Assembly (NCBI GenBank): GCA_963422465.1
Contig: OY730174.1
Coordinates: 2,294,001-2,358,000, forward strand
DNA: 64,000 nt
Source: Lichina pygmaea
Taxonomy: Eukaryota; Ascomycota; Lichinomycetes; Lichinales; Lichinaceae
Direction of reading: 5' to 3'
The number at the start of each line of letters is the position of its first letter. Positions within the stretch are counted from its first letter, which is position 1. The notes under the pieces were generated by a model, which did no database searches, had not been told where the DNA came from, and saw nothing but the letters and a program-made list of their open reading frames with translations. Positions 24,061 to 33,869 of this stretch are shown in pieces. Both the position numbers and the translations under genes were made by a program.

Positions 24061-24671
24061 ACCGGTGCCTGGAAAGGCAAGGGCATTCAGGAGCCACCGA
24101 GGGCTCCCAGAGGCACGCTACCCATGAACCGGTCAGAAGCAACACTCCTCGGACAGGAGGACAATCTCAGACAGCACATCGAAAGACTGGAGAACGATCT
24201 GCAGAGGTCACTGGAGGACCTGCACACAATCCAAGACCAGATCGATAAGGTTCATTGGGAGGATGACCTGATCTCCGAATTCGACACAACAGACTACGAG
24301 ATTGACATAACCAGCATGCCACCAGTTCCCGAGACACCACTACTCCGACGACAGGATGCGACCTTGTCGGAGGACGGCGAAGCAAGAGTGACGCGATGGG
24401 TGGACGACACCATCAGCATCTCACAGCCCCAAGACATCGCAGCGCAAGTGGACTATCACCAGGCTACGACACCAGCCTGCAGACGTCCTTATTGGAAAGG
24501 ATGTGAGGACCACCACTGCAAGGAACATCTCCTAGAGAAAAGGAGAAGGCACCACTTCCCTGGCCCAGAATACCACAAGAAAGCCTGGAGCATCAAGCAC
24601 CAGCTAAGCCAGCAAGGGAAAGAACACGATGATTGCGGAGAAGACGCATGGGAGCTATGCTTCACTGAAAA

Positions 24672-27600
24672 ATGCGAAAGACACGCGGCAGAACGCCAGG
24701 CTCAGAGTCTTGGTTGTTCAAAAAACTAGCAGTGCTTTTCAAATCCGGAGTCGGAAGAGCAGGCAAGACAACACTCCGGAGAGAAGGGGTCAAGCAGAGC
24801 CTCGACGCGACAGCCTGCAGTCCGCATTTTCGCATCAAGATGAGAGTCAACGGGCATCTGACAAATGCCATGATCGACTCTGGAGCTACTGGCAACTTCA
24901 TGTCAGAAAGTTTCGCCAGGAAGCACAAGATCCCGACTCAGGAAAAGAGGAATCCATACCAACTAACGGTAGTGGACGGGACACCACTCTCCAACGACCA
25001 AGGACGAGTGACGAAGGAGACCAAGAACCTACGACTGTGTGTCGACGGTACGACAATCGGATCAGAAGAATTCGACTTGGTCCAGATACCACATGAAGTT
25101 ATATTGGGTCTTCCGTGGTTGGAAAGTCAAAACCCAAGGATCGACTGGAAAAGAAGGCACCTAGTCTTTCCGAAGAGGAGTCTGGCAACTCGAGCAGAGC
25201 CAGAGAAAGTGAGAATCAAAGAGATCTCATATGCAGGGTGGAAGAAGCACCACCGGCGAGGGCGAGCCTATGTGGCTTGGATGAAGCCCCGAAACCATCA
25301 ACTTTGCACCACGCATGACGCCGTGGGCGAGACTCAGGCACCGCAGCTGCCAAGTGAGTATAAAGACTACCAGGAGATGTTTGGTGAGGAAGCGGTCGCG
25401 ACGCTACCAGAACACCAAGAGTGGGATCACGAAATTCCGCTGGAAGACGGAAAGAAACCCACACATGGCCCTATTTACGCTCTATCAGCAAAGGAGCTTG
25501 AGGCCCTAAGAGATTACCTGGACGAGAACCTAGCGAAAGGGTTCATAAGACCTTCAACATCACCGGCCGGATACCCGATATTGTTTGTGCCAAAGAAAGA
25601 CGGCAAATTACGACTGTGTGTCGACTACCGGCAGCTCAATGCGATCACGATTAAGAATCGCTACCCGCTACCGTTAATATCGGAAATCCAGGACTGAATC
25701 CAAGGAGCCAAGTGGTTTACCAAATTCGACATCCGAGGCGCTTTCAACCTGGTTAGGATGAAAGATGGCGAAGAATGGAAGACAGCCTTTCGTACGAGGT
25801 ACGGGCATTACGAGTATACTGTTATGCCATTCAGCCTTACGAATGCACCGGCGACGTTCCAATCGCTCATTAACGCCATCCTCCGACAATACCTGGATAT
25901 ATTTGTTACCGCTTATATCGACGATGTCTTGGTTTACACCAATGGAACCCTGGAGGAGCACAAACAGCATGTCAAGAAGATCCTACATGCGCTCCAAGAA
26001 GCAGGAATGAGGTTACGCCTTGATAAGAGCGTCTTCCACGTGAAAGAAGTGGAATATTTGGGATCGATCCTGACGACGGAAGGAATCCGTATGGACGATA
26101 CAAAGATCACGGCAGTACGAGACTGGCCAACACCCAAAAACCTCAAAGAAGTCCAATCCTTCCTGGGATTTGCGAACTTCTACCGACGATTCATCAAGGA
26201 GTACTCGAGGACAGCAGCACCCTTGACTGAACTAACAAAGAAGGAAGAAACCTTCACATGGGGGAACAGCCAAGAGAGAGCGTTCCAGGAGCTGAAAGAG
26301 AAGTTCACCTCCGCACCCATACTGGCATCATTTGATCCCGGACGGCGGATCATCATGGAGACAGATGCCTCGGACCAAGCACTTGGATCTTGCTTGTGTC
26401 AACCAGACGCCGAAAACCGCCTACACCCTGTCGCATACCGATCGAGAAAGTTCTCTGGCCCAGAACTCAGGTACGATGTTCATGACAAGGAGTTGTTAGC
26501 GATTGTCGACGCATTCCAGGAGTGGAGACCTTACCTGGAAGGAGCAAAGTACACAGTGGACGTGTACTCAGACCACAAGAATTTGGCTTACTTCACGACG
26601 ACGAAGAAGCTAAACAGACGACAAGTCCGATAGGCGGAGCTTTTAGCTTCATACGACTTCCAGATCTTCTATCGAAAAGGATCAGAAAACGCACGAGCGG
26701 ACGCGCTTAGCAGACGGCCTGATATGACGACAGACGACACGACAGAAGAGCGCCCAATCCTAGTGACAAAAGGACAAACTCTGGTCTATGCTCAACCTCA
26801 GTTAGCGAAAACTGAAGAAATGGGTGCACTCCTGACCCTAGGCCACAACGTTGCGGCCACGAACAAGGAAGAAGTGCCAGAGAGCGCACAAGAGGACATG
26901 ATTCGACAACATCACGATGGACCTCTACACGGACATCCTGGGCGAGACAAGACCCTGGAAAAGATCTGGAGACGTTACCACTTCAACAGAATGAAGTGGA
27001 AAGTGACGGAATTTATTCGCAACTGCGAAGAGTGTGCGAAAAACAAACCGTCACGCCACAAACCCTATGGAGAGAGTCAACAAATGGACCTCCCAGAAGC
27101 GGCTTGGGATACTATCACAATGGATTTTGTGGTGAAGCTGCCGAGGTCAGAGGACCCGGTAACAAAGGTGAAATATGACAGTATCTTGGTGGTTGTTGAC
27201 AAACTCACCAAATACGCTCACCTGATCCCGTGGCGAGAGACAGGAACAGCGAGCGAACTCGCCAATGTCCTGCTCAAAGAATTGGTTAGCCAGCGAGGGC
27301 TACCCACGAAGATTATCTCGGATCGAGACAAACTCTTCACCTCGAAATTCTGGAACACGTGGACAAGACAGCTAGGGATAGACACGAGGATGTCTACTGC
27401 CTACCATCCACAAACAGACAGACAAACTGAGAGAACAAACCAGACGATGGAACAGTACCTACGCCACTACGTCAACCACCGACAGGACGATTGGGTAGAA
27501 CTGCTACCAATGGCTCAGTTTGCGTACAACGATCAGCAACACAGCGTGACAGGCATGACGCTGTTCTTTGCGAACTACGGCAGAAACCCCCGCTGGGAAG

Positions 27601-28259
27601 CGATGGCGGCTGGAAGTGGCACTTCAACGAACGTCGAAAAACTCACTGCTATGCATGAGGAAATGAAGACTGCAATTGAATCCGCACAAAAGACAACAAG
27701 CCACCGCCTAAACAGCAAAAGGTTGAAGGGACCAACCCTGGAGAGGGGGGATAAGGTCTATTTGTCAACAAAAAACCTGCGCTCGAAGCGACCGAGCAAA
27801 AAGCTGGATCATGTACGAATCGGACCGTTTGAGATTGAGAAGCGCACTGGAGAAGTCAACTACCGACTGAGACTGCCAAAAAAGGTACGGATACACCGAG
27901 TATTCCATGTCTCGCTGCTCGAGCCAGCACCCAGCGACGCAGCAATCGAAACAGAATGGCACTTCGAGGACGATGAAGAAGAGTACGATGTCGAAAGAAT
28001 CCTAGACAGTCGGAGAAACGGACGGAAAATCGAGTACCTGGTGAAGTGGTTAGGATTTGACGAAGAGGAGAATTCGTGGGAACCAACCGAGAACTTCAGC
28101 TCTGCGATGAACCGGAAACTGGTGGATTACCACCGAGCAAATCCGCAGCGACCAGGTCCGACGGAGATAACGGCTCGAGAGAAGCCAAAGCCTCCGAAGA
28201 GAAGACGTCCTCAAAGGACGGTGGAGCAGCAGCTTGACGGGCCTCCCGTTCGCGGATAA
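24672..28259 (+). pseudogene. Element D pol region (PR-RT-RH-IN-chromodomain)
   Basis: Protease motif [10 protein letters not shown] near 24870. RT (about 25480-26110) has [15 protein letters not shown] and a YIDD box near 25915. RNase H (about 26340-26640) shows METDASDQ and SDHKNLAYF. Integrase (about 26890-27500) shows the HHCC region and the DDE core (ISDRDKLFTSKFW, STAYHPQTD). A chromodomain (YDVERILDSR...YLVKWLGF, about 27985-28130) closes it. The region is broken. Confidence 0.9.
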
Positions 28260-28668
28260 TGCGGAGGGCCTCTTGTTCCTGAGCATCAAGGGACTCTTGA
28301 TCCTTGATGGCTGACAGCTCACGACGGATGGCATCGGCCTCCTTCTGTGAGAGACGACCCAGCTGCCGGCGGAGGCGGATCTGCCGGGGAAGCAGTTTTG
28401 ACAGTTGGTCATCGGTCTCCCGCAGCTGAGCCTCGAGCTGCTCACGCTCAAGCTCCATCTTCTTCCATTCCGATTCCGAGAGATGAAGGTCGCAGCGACG
28501 ACCCTTCTCGATGCACCGACGACAAAAAGACGATGCAGAACTCACGACACACTTGGCGTGGTCGCGACGACAAGCACCGCATGCGATTTTTGATTCCTTG
28601 CCTATTTTGCCAACACGACAAGAGAGAAAACCACGACGACGAGTTCGAGTTGTCTGGCTTTGGTTCAT
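28096..28668 (-). CDS. Antisense ORF in element D: Zn2Cys6-cluster, coiled-coil protein
   Basis: A 190-aa frame on the strand opposite to pol. It begins 61 bp inside the 3' LTR boundary and overlaps the last 164 bp of pol in antisense. A basic N-terminus precedes six cysteines at residues 30, 33, 40, 49, 52 and 59. The spacing C-x2-C-x6-C-x8-C-x2-C-x6-C is that of the fungal Zn(II)2Cys6 DNA-binding domain. The first loop is basic (CRRDHAKC). Residues about 64-150 are charged and heptad-like, suited to dimerisation as in Gal4-type factors. The last 40 residues are Pro/Ser-rich. It looks whole. Its role is unknown; a DNA-binding regulator of the element is my inference. The alternative is a captured host fragment with no function, or a chance antisense frame, which the cysteine spacing makes unlikely. 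Confidence 0.72.
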   Translation of the reverse strand: MNQSQTTRTRRRGFLSCRVGKIGKESKIACGACRRDHAKCVVSSASSFCRRCIEKGRRCDLHLSESEWKKMELEREQLEAQLRETDDQLSKLLPRQIRLRRQLGRLSQKEADAIRRELSAIKDQESLDAQEQEALRIIREREARQAAAPPSFEDVFSSEALASLEPLSPSDLVAADLLGGNPPVSGSSQS

Positions 28669-28729
28669 GGCAAAAGAGGAGCAGGAACAAAAAGGATCTG
28701 GGGACAGAACCCTTGGAGGGAGGGGATAG

Positions 28730-29168
28730 TGTTAAGGCCTAGGCCGGAACAGCCCAGGTAAGCAAGGGAGAGGTGTGAGTCATGCGGAACAACATCCGAC
28801 CGATCCGGTGGACGAGCAAGAGCTAAGCGAGGAGCTCGTCCGGTGGACGAGCAGGAGCTAAGCGAGGAGCTCGTCCGGTGGACGAGCAGGAGCTAAGCGA
28901 GGAGCTTGTCCGGTGGACGAGCAGGAGCTAAGCGAGGAGCTCGTCCACGCAAAAGGATGATACCCCTCGAGGAGACCCCCCCCCTTGGGGCATCTGTATA
29001 AAGACCCCCAAAGAGCCCGGAGGGATTAGCTCTCCAGGCTGAACGCACATTACGAGCGACAATAGCAAGAGAGTTACCCCACTTGCTATTCATCTATTGA
29101 GTCCCTGCCCTCCTCGGTCGAAGACAGGACCACCCACATTCTGTGTGAACGTGGACTGGCCTTTAACA
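28730..29168 (+). repeat. 3' LTR of element D
   Basis: 439 bp, identical in length to the 5' copy, with the four 35-bp units at 28805-28944. It is followed by the target duplication TCTTC. Confidence 0.94.
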
Positions 29169-29173
29169 TCTTC

Positions 29174-31993
29174 CCACTCTTTAGTAAAGAGCTTTTGTAG
29201 TTCTTTCTTTGAACTAGCCTGGTTAGTAGTTATTTGACTTAACCAAGTGAATTTCCACTTAGGAGAGATAGTTGAGGATTCCTTTAAAGGTTTCTTCAAG
29301 AGAGAGGCATAGCTGGAAATAGTGGAAAAGATACTGTCAAGAAAGTATTTGAGAGGGGAGTTTTGAATAGAAGAAAGAAAACAGGCAGTGCGAAATTTAA
29401 AGTATAGGTCTAGAGGTAGAAGAAAAAGCTCACTCTCTAATAGAAAAGAAGGAGTGGCTTTGAAGGCACCTCCAATAAGTCTTAGGCATCTGTTTTGAAA
29501 TGAAACAAGAGAAGAGATATTGGAGGATTTTCTTAGAGAGTTAAACCAGATCCCCACTGCATAGCTCAGTAGAGATCTCAGTATAGCAGTGTACACCAGA
29601 CATGATGTGTGAACTGGAAAGCCCCAAGTAGAATAGGAAGTTCTAGAAAGAGAAGAGAGTGCTTTCTGTGCTTTTTGAAGAATAATCCTCTGGTGTTTGT
29701 GCCAGTGGAGCTTTGCATCTAGGTACACTCCAAGTACTCGCACTTCTTCTTTTGGTTTGAGAATCACATTCCCCAGTCTGAGCTTGAGCTGAAGATTGTC
29801 TGATCTTCTTCTGGAAAAATGAAGTATTTCATATTTCTCAGGTGAGAAGACTATTCCATGTCTTGCAGCCCAGGATAGACATTTGTGGTGTGTGTTCTTT
29901 AACTTCAGAAGGTTACTTTTCAAGGAGTGACCAAAAGCAAGCAGATTTGTATCATCTGCAAACCCCAGGGCAGATACACCAGAAGAGGGAGTATGCACAG
30001 TCTCATGCAATTCAGAAATGTAGAATAGAAAAAGAATAGGGGATAATGGAGAACCTTGAGAAACTCCACAATGAATAGGAATAGAATAAGACTCAGAATC
30101 ATCAAAGACAAGAGTGGTAGAGCGCTTATCACAGAAGGAGTAGATCCAGGAAGCTAGCCAGGCAGGTATTCCTTTTCTTTTCAGAATTTGCTGTAGTATC
30201 TTGGGGAGAACTCTGTCATAGGCTCCTGAGATATCCAGTGAGAGTAGGGATGCAACCATGCCTTCCTTCCAGACTTTTTCCACTTGGGAGGTTAGAAGGA
30301 AAAGTGCTGCTTCTGTGGATCTTCCTTTCCTAAAGCCCATCTGGATATCTGGCAATAGTCCAGCTTCTTCTGCTATCTTGCTTAGTCTGGCTGCAGCAAT
30401 AGCTTCCATCAGCTTGCCTGTTGTGTTTAGCAGAGCTATAGGGCGCCAGACTTTAGCTTGATTGTAGGTTCCCTTGCCAGGTTTCCTCAAGCAGACTGTT
30501 TTTGCACTCTTAAATCTTTCAGGGAAGTACTCCAGTTTCCAGCATGTTGAAGTCAGAATAGCTAGAGCTTGGCAGAACCTAGGCCCCAGAGCTCTCAGAA
30601 ATCCATTTGGCAGCTTATCTCTCCCTCCTGCTGTGAAAGGTTTCTTCTTGGCCAGAATTTGCTCCACTTCTTCACATGTTACCTCCTGGGAGAGCTGTAT
30701 CTCAGAGATAGTCTGGGAGCTTTCTGAGTCTGGTTCTGGAACTAGAGCTTTTGGAAAGAACTGCTGTGAGAAGGCTTTAGTCTTTTCCTCAAAGGTTTTG
30801 GCTATTCCTTCTTGTGTTTCCAGGTCAGGAACCAGAGGAAGATCAGGAGTCTTGTTGACTTTGGACCTTCCCCACTTTGCAAGCTTCCAGAACTTTGAAG
30901 AGCTGGCCAGCTCATGGATTTGGTGTCTGAAAGTGTTCTGTTTTCCATCTCTGACTGCCTTTTTCTTGAGCTTAGTTGCTTGCTCAAGTTCCTCTTGACT
31001 TGCTTGTCTTTTTTGCACTTTTCTTCTTACTCTTCTTTCCTCTTTAACCTTGTTTTGGATCTCTTGATTCCACCAGGGGACTGAGTGGCCAGATTGCTTC
31101 TGGAGCTGTGTGGATTTGCTTGCTATTTCTTGGAGAAAGTTGTCAAGATACTCCAAGTACTCATCCACTTTATATTTGTCTTGGAAGTGGAAGGGCAGGT
31201 GTAGCTTCTCACACTCTACTCTTGCAAGGTTTGAGTCCAGTGTTCTCCAGTTTCTTTCTGGTTTCCAGATTTTCCTTGGAGGATCCAGGTCCAGGCAGGT
31301 TAGTACAGGTCTGTGGTCAGACCCATGAAAGAACTGAAGAGCCACTTTGGAGAAAATCAGAGAGTTAGAAAGAGAAGAAGAAATAAAAGACAGATCAATA
31401 GCAGAACATGGTTTTTCAGAAAGAGATCTTGCTCTGGTAGGGGTGAAAGGTGCAATAGCTAAATCCAGATTTAAATCTTTCATTAGGTCTTGAAACTTGT
31501 TTGCAGTCTCAGAGTACAGTCTTCTTTTCTTTGACCAGTCTGGGTGGTGAAGATTTGAGTCTGTGAGAAGAATATGTTGTCCTTGTTCTTGTAAAGCATT
31601 TTGGAGTAAACAGAGAAGAGCTTCTGATGCCTCTGTGTAGTTTTCTTGACTTGATGGGGTGAAGTAGAGATTATGTACCCAAAGAGAAGTAGAAGAGTTT
31701 TCCAAGTAGATTTCAAGAGAAACAAAGTCTTTATTCCAGAAGGTAGGATGAAGAGAAGAGAGTTTCAGATTTTTATTAATAAGAAAAAGTGTTCTGCCAA
31801 TCTCTGAACAGTAGAGAGGAAGAAAGGAAGAGAAAACAGTTGAAGTGCTTGTTTCTAGGTGAGGGTTTTTCCAGGGCTCTTGAAGTGCAATAATGTCCAC
31901 CTCTTGGAGAGCTGAGGTTGCTAGCAGTAGCTCTTGGACTGATTGGCTTTTTTGCACATTATACTGGAGAAGTGTCAGCTTTGTGTCTTTCAT
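29174..31993 (-). pseudogene. LINE C ORF2: endonuclease and reverse transcriptase (cut by element D)
   Basis: 940 codons lie before the D insertion. An APE-type endonuclease spans residues 1 to about 235 (LLQYNVQKS, ALQEPW, LTDSNLHHPDW, SDHRPVL). Reverse transcriptase is in the middle, with SLDISGAYDRVLP, GVSQGSPLSPILF and the catalytic FADD box. It nicks target DNA and copies the LINE RNA at the nick. The start ATG overlaps the ORF1 stop as ATGA (31993-31990). The reading frame is open across this whole part. No RNase H domain lies between the RT and the zinc tail found at 22285-22707. Confidence 0.9.
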
Positions 31994-33381
31994 GCAGACA
32001 TCTCAGCATCAAAGATCTTGAAGGAGTTAGCTGGTAGCTTTCCTCCAGAGTTGGCTGATCTTGAAGAAAGAATTTGCACTTCTGGGAGTGCACCTCTGAG
32101 TCGCTCTGAGCTTCTGCTTGGCTCAGCTGTTTTACATTTTTTCCCTCCTGGTAGAGACTGAGAGAGAGGGAAAGACATAACTGGGGGGGGTTGTAGAGCT
32201 GGAACAGAGGTAGCTGTTGGGATCTCATATTTTCCTGGGCGTGTGTTCCATGCTTCTCTTGCCTTCTTGGCTGCTTCCTGGTGTACTGGACAGACACTGG
32301 CCCAGGCTGGGTGAGCTCCTCTGCAGTTGCAGCATTTTGGCTTGAGAAGCTGTTCAGGAACTTGGCAGGCTCTCCTTTCATGCTGGCCTCCACAGGCACC
32401 ACACACAGCTTTGTTCTTGCAGAAGTGTGCTTGGTGCCCATAGCCAAAGCACTTGAAACATTGTGCAATAACTGTGTCTGCCAGAAAAGGTTCTGCTTCA
32501 TGCATCCTGTGCCCCAGCACTAGCCCACTCTCAATCAAAAGATTGGCTTGTTCAGGGGTAGCCAGATCCAGGTGGAGAAAGGTAACTGGCTTCTTTTGAG
32601 CTATAGCCTTCTTAGACCAGTAGGCTCTCAGGATGGTGATTTGCTTGCTCAGAGATGGGTTGCTGTTCTGGATTATCTGGCGGGTTTTCTCCAGGTCTTC
32701 AGGTTGGATATCTTCTGTTCTGACTCCATGGATCAGAACTGGAAATCTCTTGGGCTGGATGGTTGCTTCCTTTGTGAAGATAGCTGATACCCAGGCAGGG
32801 TTTTTCTCTAGGAAGACTTTAGTCTCTTGGCTTTCTGTGTTAATAAGGATATCCTCTGAAGGAAGTTTCCTTACTGCTCTGACCTGCTTGTTGTAGGGGC
32901 TGGGTAGTCTGTCTTGAAGAGCCTGGAAAAGCTGGATGTGAGTTCTATTAGCCATGTCAGGTGGCTGGATACCAGGATGTACAAGAACTTCTTTGAGAAT
33001 TCTTGCAGGTAGAGGGATTTGCGCTGGAATGGATTTTTGGACAGCCTGGGCATATGATGGCTTGGCTTCTTGTTTGTCCAGCCGCTTGTTGATATTCTCC
33101 AGCTCCTGGAAGATTCTGTTGGTGAGGCCAGTAGAGCTAGACTGGGCTTCTGTAGAGAAGGAGTTCTTTTTGATATTTTCCCAGCTTTTCAGAATAGATT
33201 CTGGGACTGGTTGGGTTTTGATCCAGGAGTCTACTAGTTTGTAGTCATTCTGGGGAGCTGGTTGGAGGGTAGGAGAGCTGGACTGGGTGCTAGGCAGACT
33301 GGAAGCTGGTTGGGAGAGTATAGCTGGTGTAGCTCTGGTGTTACTTTCTGAAGAGGTGGGTTTTTTCTTCTTGGGAGCCAT
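31990..33381 (-). CDS. LINE C ORF1: gag-like RNA-binding protein with zinc knuckles
   Basis: 463 aa, uninterrupted, starting MAPKKKKP. The N-terminal third is Ser/Gln/Pro-rich with a helical segment (TGLTNRIFQELENINKRLDK). A central RNA-binding-like region follows. Near residues 315-370 lies a series of CCHC/CCHC-like knuckles (CFKCFGYGHQAHFC, CGACGGQHERRAC, CCNCRGAHPAWASVC), as in ORF1 of Tad and I-clade LINEs. It would coat LINE RNA. The stop codon overlaps the ORF2 start. Confidence 0.88.
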   Translation of the reverse strand: MAPKKKKPTSSESNTRATPAILSQPASSLPSTQSSSPTLQPAPQNDYKLVDSWIKTQPVPESILKSWENIKKNSFSTEAQSSSTGLTNRIFQELENINKRLDKQEAKPSYAQAVQKSIPAQIPLPARILKEVLVHPGIQPPDMANRTHIQLFQALQDRLPSPYNKQVRAVRKLPSEDILINTESQETKVFLEKNPAWVSAIFTKEATIQPKRFPVLIHGVRTEDIQPEDLEKTRQIIQNSNPSLSKQITILRAYWSKKAIAQKKPVTFLHLDLATPEQANLLIESGLVLGHRMHEAEPFLADTVIAQCFKCFGYGHQAHFCKNKAVCGACGGQHERRACQVPEQLLKPKCCNCRGAHPAWASVCPVHQEAAKKAREAWNTRPGKYEIPTATSVPALQPPPVMSFPLSQSLPGGKKCKTAEPSRSSERLRGALPEVQILSSRSANSGGKLPANSFKIFDAEMSA

Positions 33382-33869
33382 GTTAGAGATTGTTTGGCAC
33401 TGGTTTGGTGTTTTCTGTCTGCAGAGTACTGCCAGAAAGAAGGGTCACCTGGTTTCCCAGCAGTAATAATCTAGTCCTGGGACCAATCCCCAAGACTAGA
33501 CTTTCCTGGGCAGCTTTTTCCAACTAAGCTCTGGGCAAAGCTAGAAGTATTAACCTAGACTAGGGACCAGACCCCCTATCTAGACTTTCCTTGAGCCAAA
33601 GACTCTGCTAGCTCCAGAGTCAGTCAGACTCTAACCATTCCTCTTATCCTGAGACTCTTTCTCTGGTTGTGGGTAGATTGCTGGTTGTTGAAGAAGAAGA
33701 TCGTGGATTCAAGATCACAACTTTTGACAAACAGGCGTGGTTCTCAAAGGTGATGGGTTTTCACCTTAAGGTTTGAGTGGTTTCAGAGAGGAACTCGGCT
33801 GTTTTCCAGAATATATGACAAATTGTGGTGTTTGTCAAAAATGATGGTCCTTGAAGGACGTGGTTCTGG
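33382..33869 (-). other. LINE C 5' leader
   Basis: 488 bp upstream of ORF1 to the element boundary defined by the target duplication. No ORF of note. In LINEs this segment carries the internal promoter; no motif could be identified. Confidence 0.6.

Larger units (their letters stand above)
22708..29168 (+). mobile_element. Element D: youngest Ty3/gypsy chromovirus, nested in LINE C
   Basis: 6,461 bp with 439-bp LTRs (22708-23146 and 28730-29168) and target duplication TCTTC (22703-22707 and 29169-29173). Parts: gag, protease, RT, RNase H, integrase, chromodomain, then an antisense ORF with a Zn2Cys6 cluster before the 3' LTR. LTRs differ at 4 of 439 positions (about 0.9%), so it is the most recent insertion. 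The gag-pol part has about five breaks, while the antisense ORF looks whole. Confidence 0.94.
22113..33869 (-). mobile_element. Element C: Tad-like LINE, interrupted by element D
   Basis: Minus-strand non-LTR retrotransposon inserted in the RT region of A. It has a 10-bp target duplication ACTTTGCGAG (22103-22112 and 33870-33879). The 3' end is an A-rich tail (T-rich on the plus strand, 22113-22130). Without D (22708-29168 plus one target copy) it is about 5.3 kb. Layout from its 5' end: leader of about 490 bp (33382-33869), ORF1 (33381-31990), ORF2 (31993-29174, continuing at 22707-22285), then a 3' untranslated region of about 170 bp. ORF1 with zinc knuckles and ORF2 with endonuclease, reverse transcriptase and a terminal CCHC motif place it near the fungal Tad clade. 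No RNase H domain was seen. Confidence 0.9.
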
